Origin: Thiocystis minor
GTDB taxonomy: Bacteria > Pseudomonadota > Gammaproteobacteria > Chromatiales > Chromatiaceae
NCBI RefSeq assembly: GCF_016653465.1
Contig: NZ_NHSQ01000135.1
Location: 1 to 32,779 of the forward strand
DNA length: 32,779 bases
Direction of reading: 5' to 3'
Shown here piece after piece: positions 23,818 to 32,779 of this stretch; within the stretch, counting starts at the first letter, position 1, and each line of letters opens with the position of its first letter. Made by a program: the position numbers and the translations under genes. The notes under the pieces are model-generated. The model saw only the letters and a list, made by a program, of their open reading frames with translations. It was not told the origin of the DNA and made no database searches.

Positions 23818-25617
23818 ATGACTGAACTTGAAATGTGGAGTTACGGCGTGGTCGGCGCGACCTTCGCGCTCTATATCGGCATCGCGATCTGGGCGCGCGC
23901 GGCGACCACCAGCGAATTCTATGTCGCCGGCGGCGGCATCCATCCGGTCGCCAACGGCATGGCCACCGCGGCCGACTGGATGTCGGCGGCTTCCTTCATC
24001 TCCATGGCCGGCATGATCGCCTTCGGCGGCTATGGCGGCTCGGTCTTTCTGATGGGCTGGACCGGCGGCTATGTGCTGCTGGCGCTCCTGCTGGCGCCGT
24101 ATCTGCGCAAATTCGGCAAATTCACGGTGCCGGAATTCATCGGCGACCGCTATTACTCGCAATCCGCGCGCGTAGTGGCTGTCATCTGTCTGATTCTCGC
24201 CTCGGTCACCTATGTCATTGGCCAAATGACCGGTGTCGGCGTGGCCTTCTCCCGCTTCCTCGGCGTCTCCTACGAGATGGGCATTCTGGTCGGCATGGGC
24301 ATCGTCGCCGTCTACGCGATCCTGGGCGGCATGAAAGGCATCACCTACACCCAGATCGCGCAATATATCGTGCTGATCGTCGCCTATACGGTTCCGGCCG
24401 TCTTCATCGCGCTAACCCTCACCGGTGTCGCCATCCCGCAGATCGGCCTCGGCGGAACTTACATCGGCGACGACAGCGGTCTCTCATTGCTCGCCAAGCT
24501 CGACCAGGTGGTAACCGATCTCGGTTTCAAGGAATACACCACCCAGGTCATGGGCAGTTCGCTCAACATGTTCGTCTATACCCTGTCGCTGATGATCGGC
24601 ACCGCCGGTCTGCCCCACGTCATCATCCGTTTCTTCACCGTCCCCAAGGTCAAGGATGCCCGTTACTCGGCGGGCTGGGCACTGGTCTTCATCGCGCTGC
24701 TCTACACCACGGCCCCCGCGGTCGGCGCCATGGCGCGTCTGAACCTGATGGATACCATCCAGATCGGCCCAGTCGGCAGCGAGACCGGCAATCTGGTCTA
24801 TGACGAGCGCCCGGAGTGGTTCAAGCGCTGGGAGACCACCGGGCTGCTCAAGTTCGAGGACAAGAACAACGACGGCCGCATTCAGTACTACAACGACGCT
24901 AATCCGGACTTTGCCGACAAGGCCGAGGAATTCGGCTGGAAAGGCAACGAGATGGTGACGGTCAACAACGACATCATGGTGCTGGCCAATCCGGAGATCG
25001 CGAATCTGCCGGCCTGGGTCATCGCGCTGGTGGTCGCCGGCGGTCTCGCCGCGGCGCTCTCCACCGCAGCCGGTCTGCTGCTGGCCATCTCCTCGTCGAT
25101 CTCGCACGACCTGCTCAAGGGCGTGATGATGCCGAAGATCTCGGAGAAGAGCGAACTCATGGCCGGGCGGCTGGCCATGATCGGCGCTATCGTACTGGCC
25201 GGCTATCTGGGTCTGAATCCACCGGGATTCGCGGCCGGAACGGTCGCTATCGCCTTCGGTCTGGCGGCCTCGTCGATCTTCCCGGCGATCATGCTGGGTA
25301 TCTTCTCGAAGCGGACCAATAATCTCGGGGCGATCGTCGGAATGATCACCGGCGTAACGGTGACCCTGCTGTATGTGTTCCAGCACAAGGGGATCTTCTT
25401 CGTCAAGGGCACCGAGTTCCTGATGCCCGAACTCGGGATGGGCGCCAACTGGTTCCTCGGTATCACGCCCGAGGCCTTCGGCGCGGTGGGCGCGCTGGCG
25501 AACTTCGTGGCCGCCATCCTGGTCTCCACGCTCACCGCGCCGCCTCCGGAGCACATTCAGCATCTGGTCGAGGATGTGCGGATTCCGCGAGGTTCGGGAG
25601 TCGCGACCGGCCACTAG
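23818..25617 (+). CDS. Sodium:solute symporter large subunit, VC_2705/ActP-like family
   Basis: The 599-aa protein has at least 12 hydrophobic helices in the SSS fold: ATTSEFYVAGGGIHPVANGM, ATAADWMSAASFISMAGMIAF (core sodium-site region) and GGMKGITYTQIAQYIVL. It has a long soluble insert near residues 325-400 (ERPEWFKRWETTGLLKFEDK) before ANLPAWVIALVVAGGLAAAL. The insert contains an EF-hand-like loop DKNNDGRIQYYN (348-359). Related ActP proteins carry acetate/short monocarboxylates, but the substrate here is not proven. It is paired with DUF4212 upstream and ends before a hexamer repeat and a terminator. Confidence 0.92.
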   Translation: MTELEMWSYGVVGATFALYIGIAIWARAATTSEFYVAGGGIHPVANGMATAADWMSAASFISMAGMIAFGGYGGSVFLMGWTGGYVLLALLLAPYLRKFGKFTVPEFIGDRYYSQSARVVAVICLILASVTYVIGQMTGVGVAFSRFLGVSYEMGILVGMGIVAVYAILGGMKGITYTQIAQYIVLIVAYTVPAVFIALTLTGVAIPQIGLGGTYIGDDSGLSLLAKLDQVVTDLGFKEYTTQVMGSSLNMFVYTLSLMIGTAGLPHVIIRFFTVPKVKDARYSAGWALVFIALLYTTAPAVGAMARLNLMDTIQIGPVGSETGNLVYDERPEWFKRWETTGLLKFEDKNNDGRIQYYNDANPDFADKAEEFGWKGNEMVTVNNDIMVLANPEIANLPAWVIALVVAGGLAAALSTAAGLLLAISSSISHDLLKGVMMPKISEKSELMAGRLAMIGAIVLAGYLGLNPPGFAAGTVAIAFGLAASSIFPAIMLGIFSKRTNNLGAIVGMITGVTVTLLYVFQHKGIFFVKGTEFLMPELGMGANWFLGITPEAFGAVGALANFVAAILVSTLTAPPPEHIQHLVEDVRIPRGSGVATGH

Positions 25618-25652
25618 TGCTTCACTGCTCAAGTTCCGAGACCGGGGCCTCC

Positions 25653-25728
<76 letters not shown>

Positions 25729-25795
25729 CCTGAGACGGTCTTGGGACTTTCGCGCAGTTGCATTAGACCAAATCCCCCGACCAATGCGATCGATC

Positions 25796-25818
25796 AGCCC
25801 CGCCCATGCGGGGCTTTT
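25796..25818 (+). terminator. Rho-independent terminator after the symporter genes
   Basis: AGCCCCGC (25796-25803) and GCGGGGCT (25808-25815) form an 8-bp stem with a CCAT loop, followed by TTTT. It ends the symporter transcript ahead of the gcv promoter. Confidence 0.8.
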
Positions 25819-25875
25819 CATTGCCGCCTCGCGCAGAATCGACGCGCGCGCCGCTCATCCTGTCGATACCACGGC

Positions 25876-25904
25876 TGGAAATCCCGGCGTCTCGCGCTTA
25901 TAGT
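25876..25904 (+). promoter_or_regulatory. Predicted promoter of the glycine-cleavage operon
   Basis: TGGAAA (25876-25881) and TATAGT (25899-25904) are 17 bases apart. The predicted start near 25911 falls just before the riboswitch. Both boxes match 4-5 of 6 consensus bases. Confidence 0.6.
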
Positions 25905-25916
25905 GCGGCCTCGTGT

Positions 25917-26195
25917 CATGTCCCGTGGGAGAGGTCGGCGTTCCGGCGCCGACGCCGAAGGCGCAACACCGCCCGGAATCGCTCAGGCAAACGGACCGCG
26001 GGGACGACGACCGACTCTGGAGAGCGGTGCCGGCTGATGTTTCAGTCGGCGCCCACCGACGGGGCAGCGGCGGAATACGGGTTAGTCAACGGCCGTTGCC
26101 GACCGTTCGTGGTGAGCTTGTCGAACCATGAATGACCGGTGAAGGCGGCTCCCCCGGTCTCCCGTCCGCAAACTCTCAGGTTCAGGACAGAGGGG
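25917..26195 (+). ncRNA. Tandem glycine riboswitch (two aptamers) upstream of gcvT
   Basis: Aptamer 1 (about 25917-26008) has GTGGGAGAG, CGCCGAAGGCGCAA, GCTCAGGCAAACGGACC and a closing GGGGAC that pairs with GTCCC at its start. After a short linker, aptamer 2 begins CTCTGGAGAG (26015-26024), has a hairpin 26027-26052 and a variant core CACCGACGGGGCA, and ends AAACTCTCAGGTTCAGGACAGAGGGG (26170 to 26195). Between the two halves of aptamer 2 there is a ~100-base insertion in place of the usual short variable stem. These are the established elements of glycine riboswitches that switch on gcv genes when glycine is plentiful. Two core bases of aptamer 2 differ from consensus. The leader from 26196 to the gcvT ATG includes a GC-rich hairpin (GGCC/GGCC, about 26240-26256) without a T-tract, so control may be at translation. 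Confidence 0.9.
26101..26140. repeat. REP-like dispersed repeat inside the second riboswitch aptamer
   Basis: The segment ACCGTTCGTGGTGAGC followed by TTGTCGAACCATGAA is, from memory, a very common short intergenic repeat of proteobacteria (translated as VRQAHHER or WFDKLTTNG in misannotated proteins). GTTCG and CGAAC form its ends. It lies in the extra arm of aptamer 2. No second copy was noticed elsewhere in this window. Confidence 0.75.
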
Positions 26196-26286
26196 CGACG
26201 CCGCGAGCCATGAGCTTTCGGCCTCGTTTTCGTTGTCGCCGGCCGCCAGGCCGGGGCGATGCCCGACAAGTCCTGCGGAGAGTCGA

Positions 26287-27384
26287 ATGGGATTGCGTAC
26301 CCCCCTGTTTTCGGAACACGAGCGTCTCGGCGCCCGCCTCGTTCCCTTTGGCGGCTGGGACATGCCGCTGCACTACGGTTCACAGATCGAGGAGCATCAC
26401 GCCGTGCGACGCGGCGCGGGCCTGTTCGATGTCTCGCACATGCGGCCCGTGGATATCGATGGTCCAGGCGCCCTGCCCTTTCTGCGTTTCCTGCTGGCGA
26501 ACGATGTCGCCAGACTCCAATCCCCCGGCAAGGCGCTCTATAGCTGCATGCTCAACGCGCAGGGCGGCGTGGTCGACGATCTCATCGTCTATGCCCGCAG
26601 CCCGGATCGCTATCGCCTGGTCGTCAACGCTGGCACCGCGGACAAGGACATCGCCTGGATGACGGCTCGGTGCGCGGGCTTCGAGGTCGTCATCCAGCCT
26701 CGCGCCGATCTGGCGATGATCGCCGTGCAAGGCCCCGAGGCACGCGCCAGGGCCGAGCCGCGGCTTCCCGCTGCGGTCCGCGCGAACGCCATGCGACTTC
26801 AGCCCTTCTTCGCTGCCGAGGGCGATGGCTGGTTCGTCGGTCGCACCGGCTATACCGGCGAGGACGGTTTCGAGATCATGCTCCCAGGCGAGCAGGCCGC
26901 CGGTCTCTGGCAGGCGCTGCTGGCCGCCGGGGTGCATCCCTGCGGACTCGGCGCTCGCGATACCCTGCGCCTGGAGGCCGGCATGAACCTGTACGGTCAG
27001 GACATGGACGACACCGTCGGTCCGCTGGAATCCGGGCTGGGCTGGACCGTCGCCTGGGAGCCCGCCGAGCGTGACTTTATCGGACGCGCGGCGCTGACCG
27101 GACTGCACGATGATCCCGCGCGGCGCGCCTTCGTCGGTCTGCTGTTGACTGGACCTGGGATCATCCGCAACCATCTGAAGGTGCTGAGCAACAGCGTGGA
27201 GATGGGCGAGATCACCTCCGGCGGTTTCTCGCCGACCCTGGAGCGCTCCATCGCGTTCGCGCGGGTCGCCCCCGGATTGGGCGCGACCTGCGAGGTGGAG
27301 ATTCGCGGCAAGCCGGTGTCGGCGCGCGTCGTCAAGCCGCCTTTCGTGCGCCACGGCAAGATCCTCGTCGACCGTTTAACCTAA
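26287..27384 (+). CDS. gcvT: Glycine cleavage system T protein (aminomethyltransferase)
   Basis: The 365-aa protein transfers the methylene group from GcvH-bound aminomethyl to tetrahydrofolate, releasing ammonia. Landmarks: [20 protein letters not shown] at the N-terminus, [38 protein letters not shown] (folate region) and [20 protein letters not shown]. Length is normal. The ATG at 26287 has GGAGAG upstream; longer in-frame starts from 26233 lie in the leader. It is the first gene of gcvT-gcvH-gcvPA-tpx-gcvPB-dgkA and is under the glycine riboswitch. Confidence 0.95.
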   Translation: MGLRTPLFSEHERLGARLVPFGGWDMPLHYGSQIEEHHAVRRGAGLFDVSHMRPVDIDGPGALPFLRFLLANDVARLQSPGKALYSCMLNAQGGVVDDLIVYARSPDRYRLVVNAGTADKDIAWMTARCAGFEVVIQPRADLAMIAVQGPEARARAEPRLPAAVRANAMRLQPFFAAEGDGWFVGRTGYTGEDGFEIMLPGEQAAGLWQALLAAGVHPCGLGARDTLRLEAGMNLYGQDMDDTVGPLESGLGWTVAWEPAERDFIGRAALTGLHDDPARRAFVGLLLTGPGIIRNHLKVLSNSVEMGEITSGGFSPTLERSIAFARVAPGLGATCEVEIRGKPVSARVVKPPFVRHGKILVDRLT

Positions 27385-27404
27385 ACAGCCCGGAGAACTG
27401 AACC

Positions 27405-27797
27405 ATGAGCAACGTCCCGAGTGACCTGAAATACACCAAATCGCACGAATGGGTGCGCGACAATGCCGACGGCACCGTCACCGTCGGCATCACCGACCAC
27501 GCCCAGGAAGCCTTGGGCGACATCGTCTTCGTGGAGGCCCCGGAGTCTGGCCGCGAGGTGGATGCCGACGAAGCCACCGCCGTGGTGGAATCGGTCAAGG
27601 CCGCCTCTGACATCTACTCCCCGCTGGCCGGCGAGATCGTCGAATCCAACGACCTGCTGACCGACACCCCGGATGCCATCAATACCAGCCCTTACGATGA
27701 AGGCTGGATCTTCCGTCTCGCCCCGAGCGACATGGCCGCGCTCGACGGCCTGCTCGATGCCGCCGCCTACGAAAAGGTCGTCGAAGACGAAGCCTGA
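27405..27797 (+). CDS. gcvH: Glycine cleavage system H protein (lipoyl carrier)
   Basis: The 130-aa protein shuttles the aminomethyl group between P, T and L proteins on a lipoyl arm. The lipoylated lysine is K65 in [14 protein letters not shown], in the standard ESVKA motif. It starts [22 protein letters not shown] precedes the ATG at 27405, and the gene lies 20 bases after gcvT. A palindromic element begins at its stop codon. No anomalies. Confidence 0.96.
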   Translation: MSNVPSDLKYTKSHEWVRDNADGTVTVGITDHAQEALGDIVFVEAPESGREVDADEATAVVESVKAASDIYSPLAGEIVESNDLLTDTPDAINTSPYDEGWIFRLAPSDMAALDGLLDAAAYEKVVEDEA

Positions 27798-27887
27798 TTA
27801 AACCGCGTCCAACACGCCCGGGCGTTGTTTGCGTACTGACTTCTGCCTCGCGTCAATCCACGCTCGACGTGGTTGACGCGGTTTAAT
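27797..27887. repeat. 91-bp palindromic element with 13-bp terminal inverted repeats
   Basis: ATTAAACCGCGTC (27797-27809) is matched exactly by the inverted GACGCGGTTTAAT (27875-27887). Inside are a hairpin CAACACGCCCGGGCGTTG (27810-27827) and a second (27850-27879) built on GCGTCAA..TTGACGC. The left end abuts the gcvH stop and the right end lies 15 bases before the gcvPA ATG. It looks like a MITE or REP element inserted in the operon. Confidence 0.8.
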
Positions 27888-27902
27888 ACCGGATCGCCTC
27901 TT

Positions 27903-29303
27903 ATGCCTTTTGTACCCCACACCGCCGATGACATCGCCGCGATGCTCGCGACCATTGGCGTCGATGCCATCGACGATCTGTTCGACGAGATCCCGCCCGC
28001 GTTGCGGATCGGCGAACTGGCGTCCATCCCCGCCGGGATGGCGGAGATGGACATCGCCCGTCTGATGCAGGCGCGCGCCCGCGCGGACGGTCAGCCGGTC
28101 TGCTTCATCGGCGCGGGCGCCTACGATCATCACATCCCGGCCGCGGTCTGGCAGATCGCGGCCCGCGGCGAGTTTTACAGCGCCTACACGCCCTATCAGG
28201 CCGAGGCGAGTCAGGGCACGCTGCAGGTACTCTATGAGTTCCAGTCGATGATGACCGCGCTCACCGGGCTGGATGTCTCCAATGCCTCGCTCTATGACGG
28301 CGCGTCGGCGCTGGCCGAGGCGGTGCTGATGGCGGTCCGCGCCAATCGCAAGACCAAGTCGACGAAAGTCTTGGTGCCGCGCGCGCTGCATCCGGCCTAC
28401 CGGCGCACGGTGCGCGGGATCGTCGAGGCGCAGGGGATCGAGCTAGTCGAAGCCTCGTTTGACCCCACGCGCGGCCAAACGACGGTCGAGCAACTGGAGG
28501 CCAGCGTCGGCGGCGATGAATTCGCCGCCGTGATCGTCAACCAGCCCAATTTTTTCGGCGTGCTCGAAGACGTGGACGCCCTGACCAACTGGGCGCATGC
28601 CCGCCACGCACTGGTCATCGCCGTCGTCAACCCGATCGCCCTAGCGTTGCTCTCGCCGCCCGGCGACTGGGGCGGCGCGGGCGCGGATATCGCCTGCGGC
28701 GAGGCCCAACCGCTCGGGATGCCGCTCTCCTCGGGCGGACCCTATGCAGGCTTCCTCTGCTGCAAGCAGGAATTCGTGCGCCAGTTGCCCGGTCGCATCG
28801 CCGGACGGACCTTGGATCTGGACGGCAAGCCCGGTTTCGCCCTGACGCTTCAGGCGCGCGAGCAGCATATCCGGCGCGGCAAGGCGACTTCCAATATCTG
28901 TACCAATCAGGGACTTTTGGTCACGGCGGCGACCATCCACCTCGCTATCCTCGGGGCCGAGGGTCTGGAACGGGTCGCGGCCACCTGTCACGCCAACACC
29001 CGGAAGCTCGCCGACCTGCTGTGCGAGATCCCCGGCGTCGAACCCCTGTTCGACCGGCCTGTCTTTCACGAACAGACGCTGCGTCTGCCCGCGCCAACCG
29101 CCGATCTGCTGCGCTCGCTGGCGGCGCACAATGTATTGGGCGGATTCGATCTGAGTCCGGACTACCCCGAATTGGGCCAAGCCCTCTTGATTTGCGCGAC
29201 CGAACTCCGCACGGAAGAGGAGATGCGCGGCTATGCCGACAAGCTAGCGCGCATCGTCGCCACCCGGACCCAGGCAAAATGCCCGGTCGAACCGAAATTC
29301 TGA
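27903..29303 (+). CDS. gcvPA: Glycine dehydrogenase (decarboxylating) subunit 1
   Basis: The 466-aa protein is the N-terminal-half subunit of the split P protein: [68 protein letters not shown] and [12 protein letters not shown]. It lacks the PLP lysine, which sits in GcvPB, as expected for a two-subunit enzyme. The ATG at 27903 follows the palindromic element with only a weak ribosome site, so translation may depend on coupling or on the RNA fold. Downstream comes tpx. The TTG at 27873 falls inside the element and is less likely. Confidence 0.95.
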   Translation: MPFVPHTADDIAAMLATIGVDAIDDLFDEIPPALRIGELASIPAGMAEMDIARLMQARARADGQPVCFIGAGAYDHHIPAAVWQIAARGEFYSAYTPYQAEASQGTLQVLYEFQSMMTALTGLDVSNASLYDGASALAEAVLMAVRANRKTKSTKVLVPRALHPAYRRTVRGIVEAQGIELVEASFDPTRGQTTVEQLEASVGGDEFAAVIVNQPNFFGVLEDVDALTNWAHARHALVIAVVNPIALALLSPPGDWGGAGADIACGEAQPLGMPLSSGGPYAGFLCCKQEFVRQLPGRIAGRTLDLDGKPGFALTLQAREQHIRRGKATSNICTNQGLLVTAATIHLAILGAEGLERVAATCHANTRKLADLLCEIPGVEPLFDRPVFHEQTLRLPAPTADLLRSLAAHNVLGGFDLSPDYPELGQALLICATELRTEEEMRGYADKLARIVATRTQAKCPVEPKF

Positions 29304-29325
29304 ACCCACCAACCCGGAGACTCAC

Positions 29326-29823
29326 ATGGCCCAAACCGCACTCCAAGGCAACCCCGTCAACCTCAGCGGCGACCTGCCCGCCATCGGCGGCACGGCCCCC
29401 GACTTCAAGCTGGTCGACAAAGATCTGGCCGACAAAACGCTTGCCGATTTCGCCGGCAAGAAGAAGCTGCTGAACATCGTGCCCAGTCTGGACACCCCGG
29501 TCTGCGCGACCTCCACCAAGAAATTCAACGCCGCCATCGCCGGAAAGGCCGATGCCGTCGCGCTAGTGATCTCGGCCGATTTGCCCTTCGCGATGGGCCG
29601 TTTCTGCGGTGCCGAGGGAATCGAGAACGTCATCGGTCTGTCGATGATGCGCTCGCGCAACTTCGCCAAAGACTATGGCGTGCTGATCGAGGACGGCCCG
29701 CTCGCCGGCATCACCGCCCGTGCGGTTGTCGTCCTGGATGCGGACAATAAGGTGGTCTACACCCAACTGGTGCCCGAGATCACCGAGGAACCGGATTACG
29801 ACGCGGCCCTAGCCGCCCTGTAG
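29326..29823 (+). CDS. tpx: Thiol peroxidase (Tpx-type atypical 2-Cys peroxiredoxin)
   Basis: The 165-aa protein reduces hydroperoxides using thioredoxin. The peroxidatic C60 is in [14 protein letters not shown] and the resolving C94 is in [12 protein letters not shown], at the spacing of E. coli Tpx. GGAGA precedes the ATG at 29326. It lies between the two P-subunit genes, 22 bases after gcvPA, so it is likely cotranscribed with them. The placement is unusual but may protect the lipoyl/thiol chemistry of the glycine-cleavage complex; that is inference. Confidence 0.95.
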   Translation: MAQTALQGNPVNLSGDLPAIGGTAPDFKLVDKDLADKTLADFAGKKKLLNIVPSLDTPVCATSTKKFNAAIAGKADAVALVISADLPFAMGRFCGAEGIENVIGLSMMRSRNFAKDYGVLIEDGPLAGITARAVVVLDADNKVVYTQLVPEITEEPDYDAALAAL

Positions 29824-29831
29824 CCCCATCG

Positions 29832-29912
29832 GTAGGATGGGCAAAGCGAAGCGTGCCCATCTTCAAACCTCGGAGCGTAAAGGATGGGCACGCTTCGCTT
29901 TGCCCATCCTAC
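29832..29912. repeat. Perfect 30-bp inverted repeat between tpx and gcvPB
   Basis: Arm one (29832-29861) begins GTAGGATGGGCAAAGCG and is exactly reverse-complementary to arm two (29883-29912); the spacer is 21 bases. From memory this GGATGGGCAAAGCG unit is a common dispersed intergenic repeat. The RNA would form a very stable stem just before the gcvPB start. Confidence 0.9.
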
Positions 29913-29934
29913 GTATTGGATAACCCCTATCGCC

Positions 29935-31410
29935 ATGCTGATCCACGACCAATCCCGCCCCGGCCGCCGGGCCACCGCCCAGGCGCCGCTGCATTCGCTT
30001 GCGGCGACCGATATCCCCGAGGGGCTGCGCCGACGCGTGCCTCCGAAGCTGCCGGAGGTCTCCGAGATGCAGGCGGTGCGTCACTACACCCGGTTGTCGC
30101 AGAAGAACTTCTCGATCGACACCCATTTCTACCCGCTCGGCTCCTGCACCATGAAGTACAACCCGCGGGCCTGTCACAGTCTCGCCTCGCTGCCAGGCTT
30201 CCTCACCCGCCACCCGCTGGCGCCGGACAGCCACGGCCAGGGCGTTCTCGCCTGTCTCCACGAGCTTCAGGAAATGCTCAAAGAGATCACCGGCATGCAC
30301 GCGGTCTCGCTGGCCCCCTCCGCTGGCGCCCAGGGCGAATTCGCCGGGGTCGCCATGATTCGCGCCTATCACCAGGCGCGCGGCGATCATGCACGCACCG
30401 AAATCTTGGTCCCCGATGCCGCGCATGGCACCAACCCCGCCTCGGCGGCGATGTGCGGTTTCAAGGTCCGCGAGATTCCCACCGGCGCCGATGGCGATGT
30501 CGATCTCGCGGCGCTGAACGCGGCGGTCGGCCCCCAGACCGCCGGCATCATGCTCACCAATCCGAGCACGGTCGGCGTCTTCGACCGGAACATCCAGGCC
30601 ATCGCCCGCACGGTGCATGCCGCCGGCGGTCTGCTCTATTACGATGGGGCCAATCTCAACGCCATCCTCGGCAAGGTTCGGCCGGGCGACATGGGTTTCG
30701 ATGTCATCCACATGAATCTGCACAAGACCTTTTCCACCCCACATGGCGGCGGCGGTCCGGGCGCGGGTCCGGTCGGCGTCTCGCAGCGGCTGGAGCCCTA
30801 TCTGCCGGTTCCGCTGGTCGCTTTCGATGGGGACGACTACCGCTGGCTGGCGGAAGACGAACGCCCCGACAGCATCGGTCGGCTGACCGCGTTCGGCGGC
30901 AACATGGGCATCCTGCTGCGGGCCTATGTCTACGCCCGCATGCTGGGCCGCGAGGGCATGGGACGGGTCGCCGACTTCGCCACCCTGAACGCCAACTATC
31001 TGATGGCACGCTTGAAATCGGCCGGTTTCGAGGCCGCCTATCCAGAGCGTCGCGCCAGTCACGAATTCATCGTCACGCTCAAGCGCGAGTCGAAAGAATT
31101 GGGCGTCAACGCCATGGATTTCGCCAAGCGTCTACTCGATTACGGCTATCACGCCCCGACCACCTATTTTCCGCTGCTGGTGCCCGAGTGTCTGCTGATC
31201 GAGCCCACCGAAACCGAAACCAAGGAGGAACTGGACGGCTTCATCGAGGCCCTGATCGCGATCCGCCGCGAGGCCGTTGAAGACCCGGAGAAACTCAAGG
31301 GCGCGCCCTATACCCTGCCGGTTCGCCGGCTCGACGACGTGCGCGCGGCCCGTCTGCTGGATCTAGCCTGGAAGCCTGGGTCAAACGAGGTCCAAGATGG
31401 CCAACAATAA
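29935..31410 (+). CDS. gcvPB: Glycine dehydrogenase (decarboxylating) subunit 2
   Basis: The 491-aa C-terminal-half P subunit holds the PLP lysine K264 in [20 protein letters not shown]. Other landmarks: [42 protein letters not shown] and [19 protein letters not shown]. With GcvPA it decarboxylates glycine and loads GcvH. I chose the ATG at 29935; the longer frame from 29884 reads the hairpin arm. It overlaps dgkA by 14 bases. Confidence 0.96.
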   Translation: MLIHDQSRPGRRATAQAPLHSLAATDIPEGLRRRVPPKLPEVSEMQAVRHYTRLSQKNFSIDTHFYPLGSCTMKYNPRACHSLASLPGFLTRHPLAPDSHGQGVLACLHELQEMLKEITGMHAVSLAPSAGAQGEFAGVAMIRAYHQARGDHARTEILVPDAAHGTNPASAAMCGFKVREIPTGADGDVDLAALNAAVGPQTAGIMLTNPSTVGVFDRNIQAIARTVHAAGGLLYYDGANLNAILGKVRPGDMGFDVIHMNLHKTFSTPHGGGGPGAGPVGVSQRLEPYLPVPLVAFDGDDYRWLAEDERPDSIGRLTAFGGNMGILLRAYVYARMLGREGMGRVADFATLNANYLMARLKSAGFEAAYPERRASHEFIVTLKRESKELGVNAMDFAKRLLDYGYHAPTTYFPLLVPECLLIEPTETETKEELDGFIEALIAIRREAVEDPEKLKGAPYTLPVRRLDDVRAARLLDLAWKPGSNEVQDGQQ

Positions 31411-31765
31411 CGCCAAGGGCTGGCGCCGTGTGATCCATGCCTTTGGCTATTCGATGAAAGGACTGAAGGCCTGTTTTGAGTTGGAGGAAGCCTTTCGCCA
31501 GGAGGTCTTTCTGCTGATCCCCCTGGTTCCGCTGGCGCTGTGGCTCGGCGAAACGCCGGTGGAGCGGGCGATTCTGGTCGGTAGTCTGCTGATCGTGCCG
31601 ATCGTGGAACTGCTGAACTCGGCCATCGAGGCCAACGTCGACCGCGTCGGCCTGGAGCGTCACGAGTTATCCGGACGGGCCAAGGACATCGCCTCCGCGG
31701 CGGTCTTTTCCAGCATCGCCTTTTGTCTGGTGAACTGGGGGCTGATCCTGATCCCGAAACTCTAA
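31397..31765 (+). CDS. dgkA: Diacylglycerol kinase (DgkA type)
   Basis: The 122-aa three-helix membrane enzyme phosphorylates diacylglycerol, recycling it into phospholipid synthesis. The catalytic segment [20 protein letters not shown] carries the conserved Glu, Asn and Glu. N-terminal [22 protein letters not shown] and length match E. coli DgkA. GAGG precedes the ATG, and the gene begins inside the end of gcvPB, so it is translationally coupled to the gcv operon. No terminator is visible after it. Confidence 0.95.
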   Translation: MANNNAKGWRRVIHAFGYSMKGLKACFELEEAFRQEVFLLIPLVPLALWLGETPVERAILVGSLLIVPIVELLNSAIEANVDRVGLERHELSGRAKDIASAAVFSSIAFCLVNWGLILIPKL

Positions 31766-31871
31766 TCGTCATTTCCCCGCAAGCTTCCGAGTGTCCATTC
31801 GCGATCCGTTCAAGCGGGCCTCTACATGGATATATCGGCGAGGCTGTCGCGCACCCGATAAAATCGACTAA

Positions 31872-32144
<273 letters not shown>

Positions 32145-32149
32145 TCCGC

Positions 32150-32575
32150 ATGAGCTACCTGCTGGACACCAATATCCTTATCGCCCTCAGTAAACCGGTG
32201 CGCAACCCGGCACTGGCACTTTGGCTACAGCGGTGCCCGGCCAGCGATCTCGTGCTGTCCTCCGTGGTGCTGGCCGAGATCGAATACGGGATCGCCAAAA
32301 GCGCACGCCAGGCACACAACCGCCAGGTGTTCGACGAGATCATCGCGGGCTTTCAGGTCGCGAACTTCGATCAGGCGGCGTCCCGCTGTTATGGGCCGCT
32401 ACGCGCCGAACTAGAGCGACGTGGCCAGCTGATCGGCCCCAATGATCTGATGATCGCCGCCCACGCGCTGGCGCTCGATCTCACGCTCGTGACCGATAAC
32501 ACCGATGAGTTCTCGCGCGTCGCTGGCCTGCGGGTGGAGAACTGGGTGCGGCAGACGCCAGCGAGATCACCCTAA
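32150..32575 (+). CDS. vapC: PIN-domain toxin, VapC family
   Basis: The 141-aa protein has the PIN ribonuclease acid residues: D in YLLDTNILIAL, E in VVLAEIEYGIAKS, D in GPNDLMIAAHAL and D in LVTDNTDEFSRV. PIN toxins cut tRNA or rRNA and are held inactive by the antitoxin. The ATG at 32150 is preferred over the TTG at 32141. No terminator is seen after it. The sequence from 32576 to the partial frame at 32687 has no supported gene. Confidence 0.92.
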   Translation: MSYLLDTNILIALSKPVRNPALALWLQRCPASDLVLSSVVLAEIEYGIAKSARQAHNRQVFDEIIAGFQVANFDQAASRCYGPLRAELERRGQLIGPNDLMIAAHALALDLTLVTDNTDEFSRVAGLRVENWVRQTPARSP

Positions 32576-32686
32576 GCTAACCCAAGTTTAACGCCTCAGA
32601 TTATTTCTCTTTTAAGATCATCCGCTTACAGCGGAAAAAATCGCTCAGTGGCACTACATTCGTGAAATTTTGTGAAACCGGACGAT

Positions 32687-32779
32687 TCAGACAATCATTT
32701 TCTGTATCCCTCCCGGGCTGGGATCGCTGCCCAGCGCCTGGATGATCGCCAGCTGCGCCGGCTCGGCGCGGGTCGCCTT
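32687..32779 (-). CDS. C-terminal fragment of an unidentified protein, cut by window edge
   Basis: The minus frame is open from the edge (32779) to a TGA at 32687: 30 residues reading KATRAEPAQLAIIQALGSD and ending GGIQKMIV. The composition looks coding. The pattern is reminiscent of transposase C-termini, but I cannot name the family from this fragment. Only the part inside the window is seen. Confidence 0.4.
   Translation of the reverse strand, partial: KATRAEPAQLAIIQALGSDPSPGGIQKMIV

Noticed and set aside
26042-26383. 113-aa minus-strand frame containing a WFDKLTTNG-like stretch
   Set aside because: This is the translation of a dispersed repeat within the riboswitch, a known annotation artefact.

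Overview
The window looks like chromosomal DNA of a GC-rich gammaproteobacterium, most likely a purple sulfur bacterium of the Chromatiaceae type. This is an inference from gene content: a two-subunit glycine decarboxylase with tpx inside the operon, a VC_2705-type symporter with its DUF4212 partner, a NifX-like protein, cydABX and an exosortase/EpsI fusion. No rRNA or tRNA gene was found, so the taxonomy is not proven.

Left part (1-7967, all minus strand): a DNA phosphorothioation locus. Read 5' to 3' it is a cysteine desulfurase (sspA), a DUF4007 protein (sspB), a 1130-aa P-loop ATPase (sspC), two tiny unknown genes, a four-hairpin repeat, a PAPS-reductase/DndC-like protein (sspD), and then, 2 bases after the sspD stop, the start of a gene whose first ~150 residues look like a sulfur-binding-domain (SBD) reader of phosphorothioated DNA. 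That last gene is cut off by a Tn5/IS4-type insertion sequence whose transposase runs off the left edge. Neither the truncated reader nor the 57-aa gene is apparent from a simple long-ORF view. The sspABC half is very GC-rich; the sspD-reader half is clearly AT-richer, so the cassette looks mosaic.

Middle part (8171-18383): an ABC-F ATPase (uup) divergent from an FNR-like regulator that lacks one of the usual cluster cysteines; a short operon (DUF6858 protein, NifX-like protein) behind an FNR-type palindrome; cytochrome bd oxidase cydA-cydB-cydX closed by a strong terminator; an OmpA-like lipoprotein; and a DUF2878-DUF1295-lipocalin envelope/lipid operon. This is mostly a low-oxygen respiration and envelope block.

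Right-middle (18391-25617): an AT-richer exosortase/EpsI fusion gene, citramalate synthase and threonine synthase on the minus strand (the last two feed both routes to isoleucine), then a two-gene sodium:solute symporter on the plus strand.

Right part (25876-32575): a recognisable promoter, a tandem glycine riboswitch and the glycine-cleavage operon gcvT-gcvH-gcvPA-tpx-gcvPB-dgkA, followed by a VapBC-type toxin-antitoxin pair. The riboswitch's second aptamer carries a ~100-base insertion containing a dispersed repeat, and two further palindromic elements sit between genes of the operon. A partial minus-strand reading frame runs off the right edge.

The window is rich in dispersed intergenic palindromes of several unrelated families, including a (CGTTGT)n hexamer array present at two separate loci.
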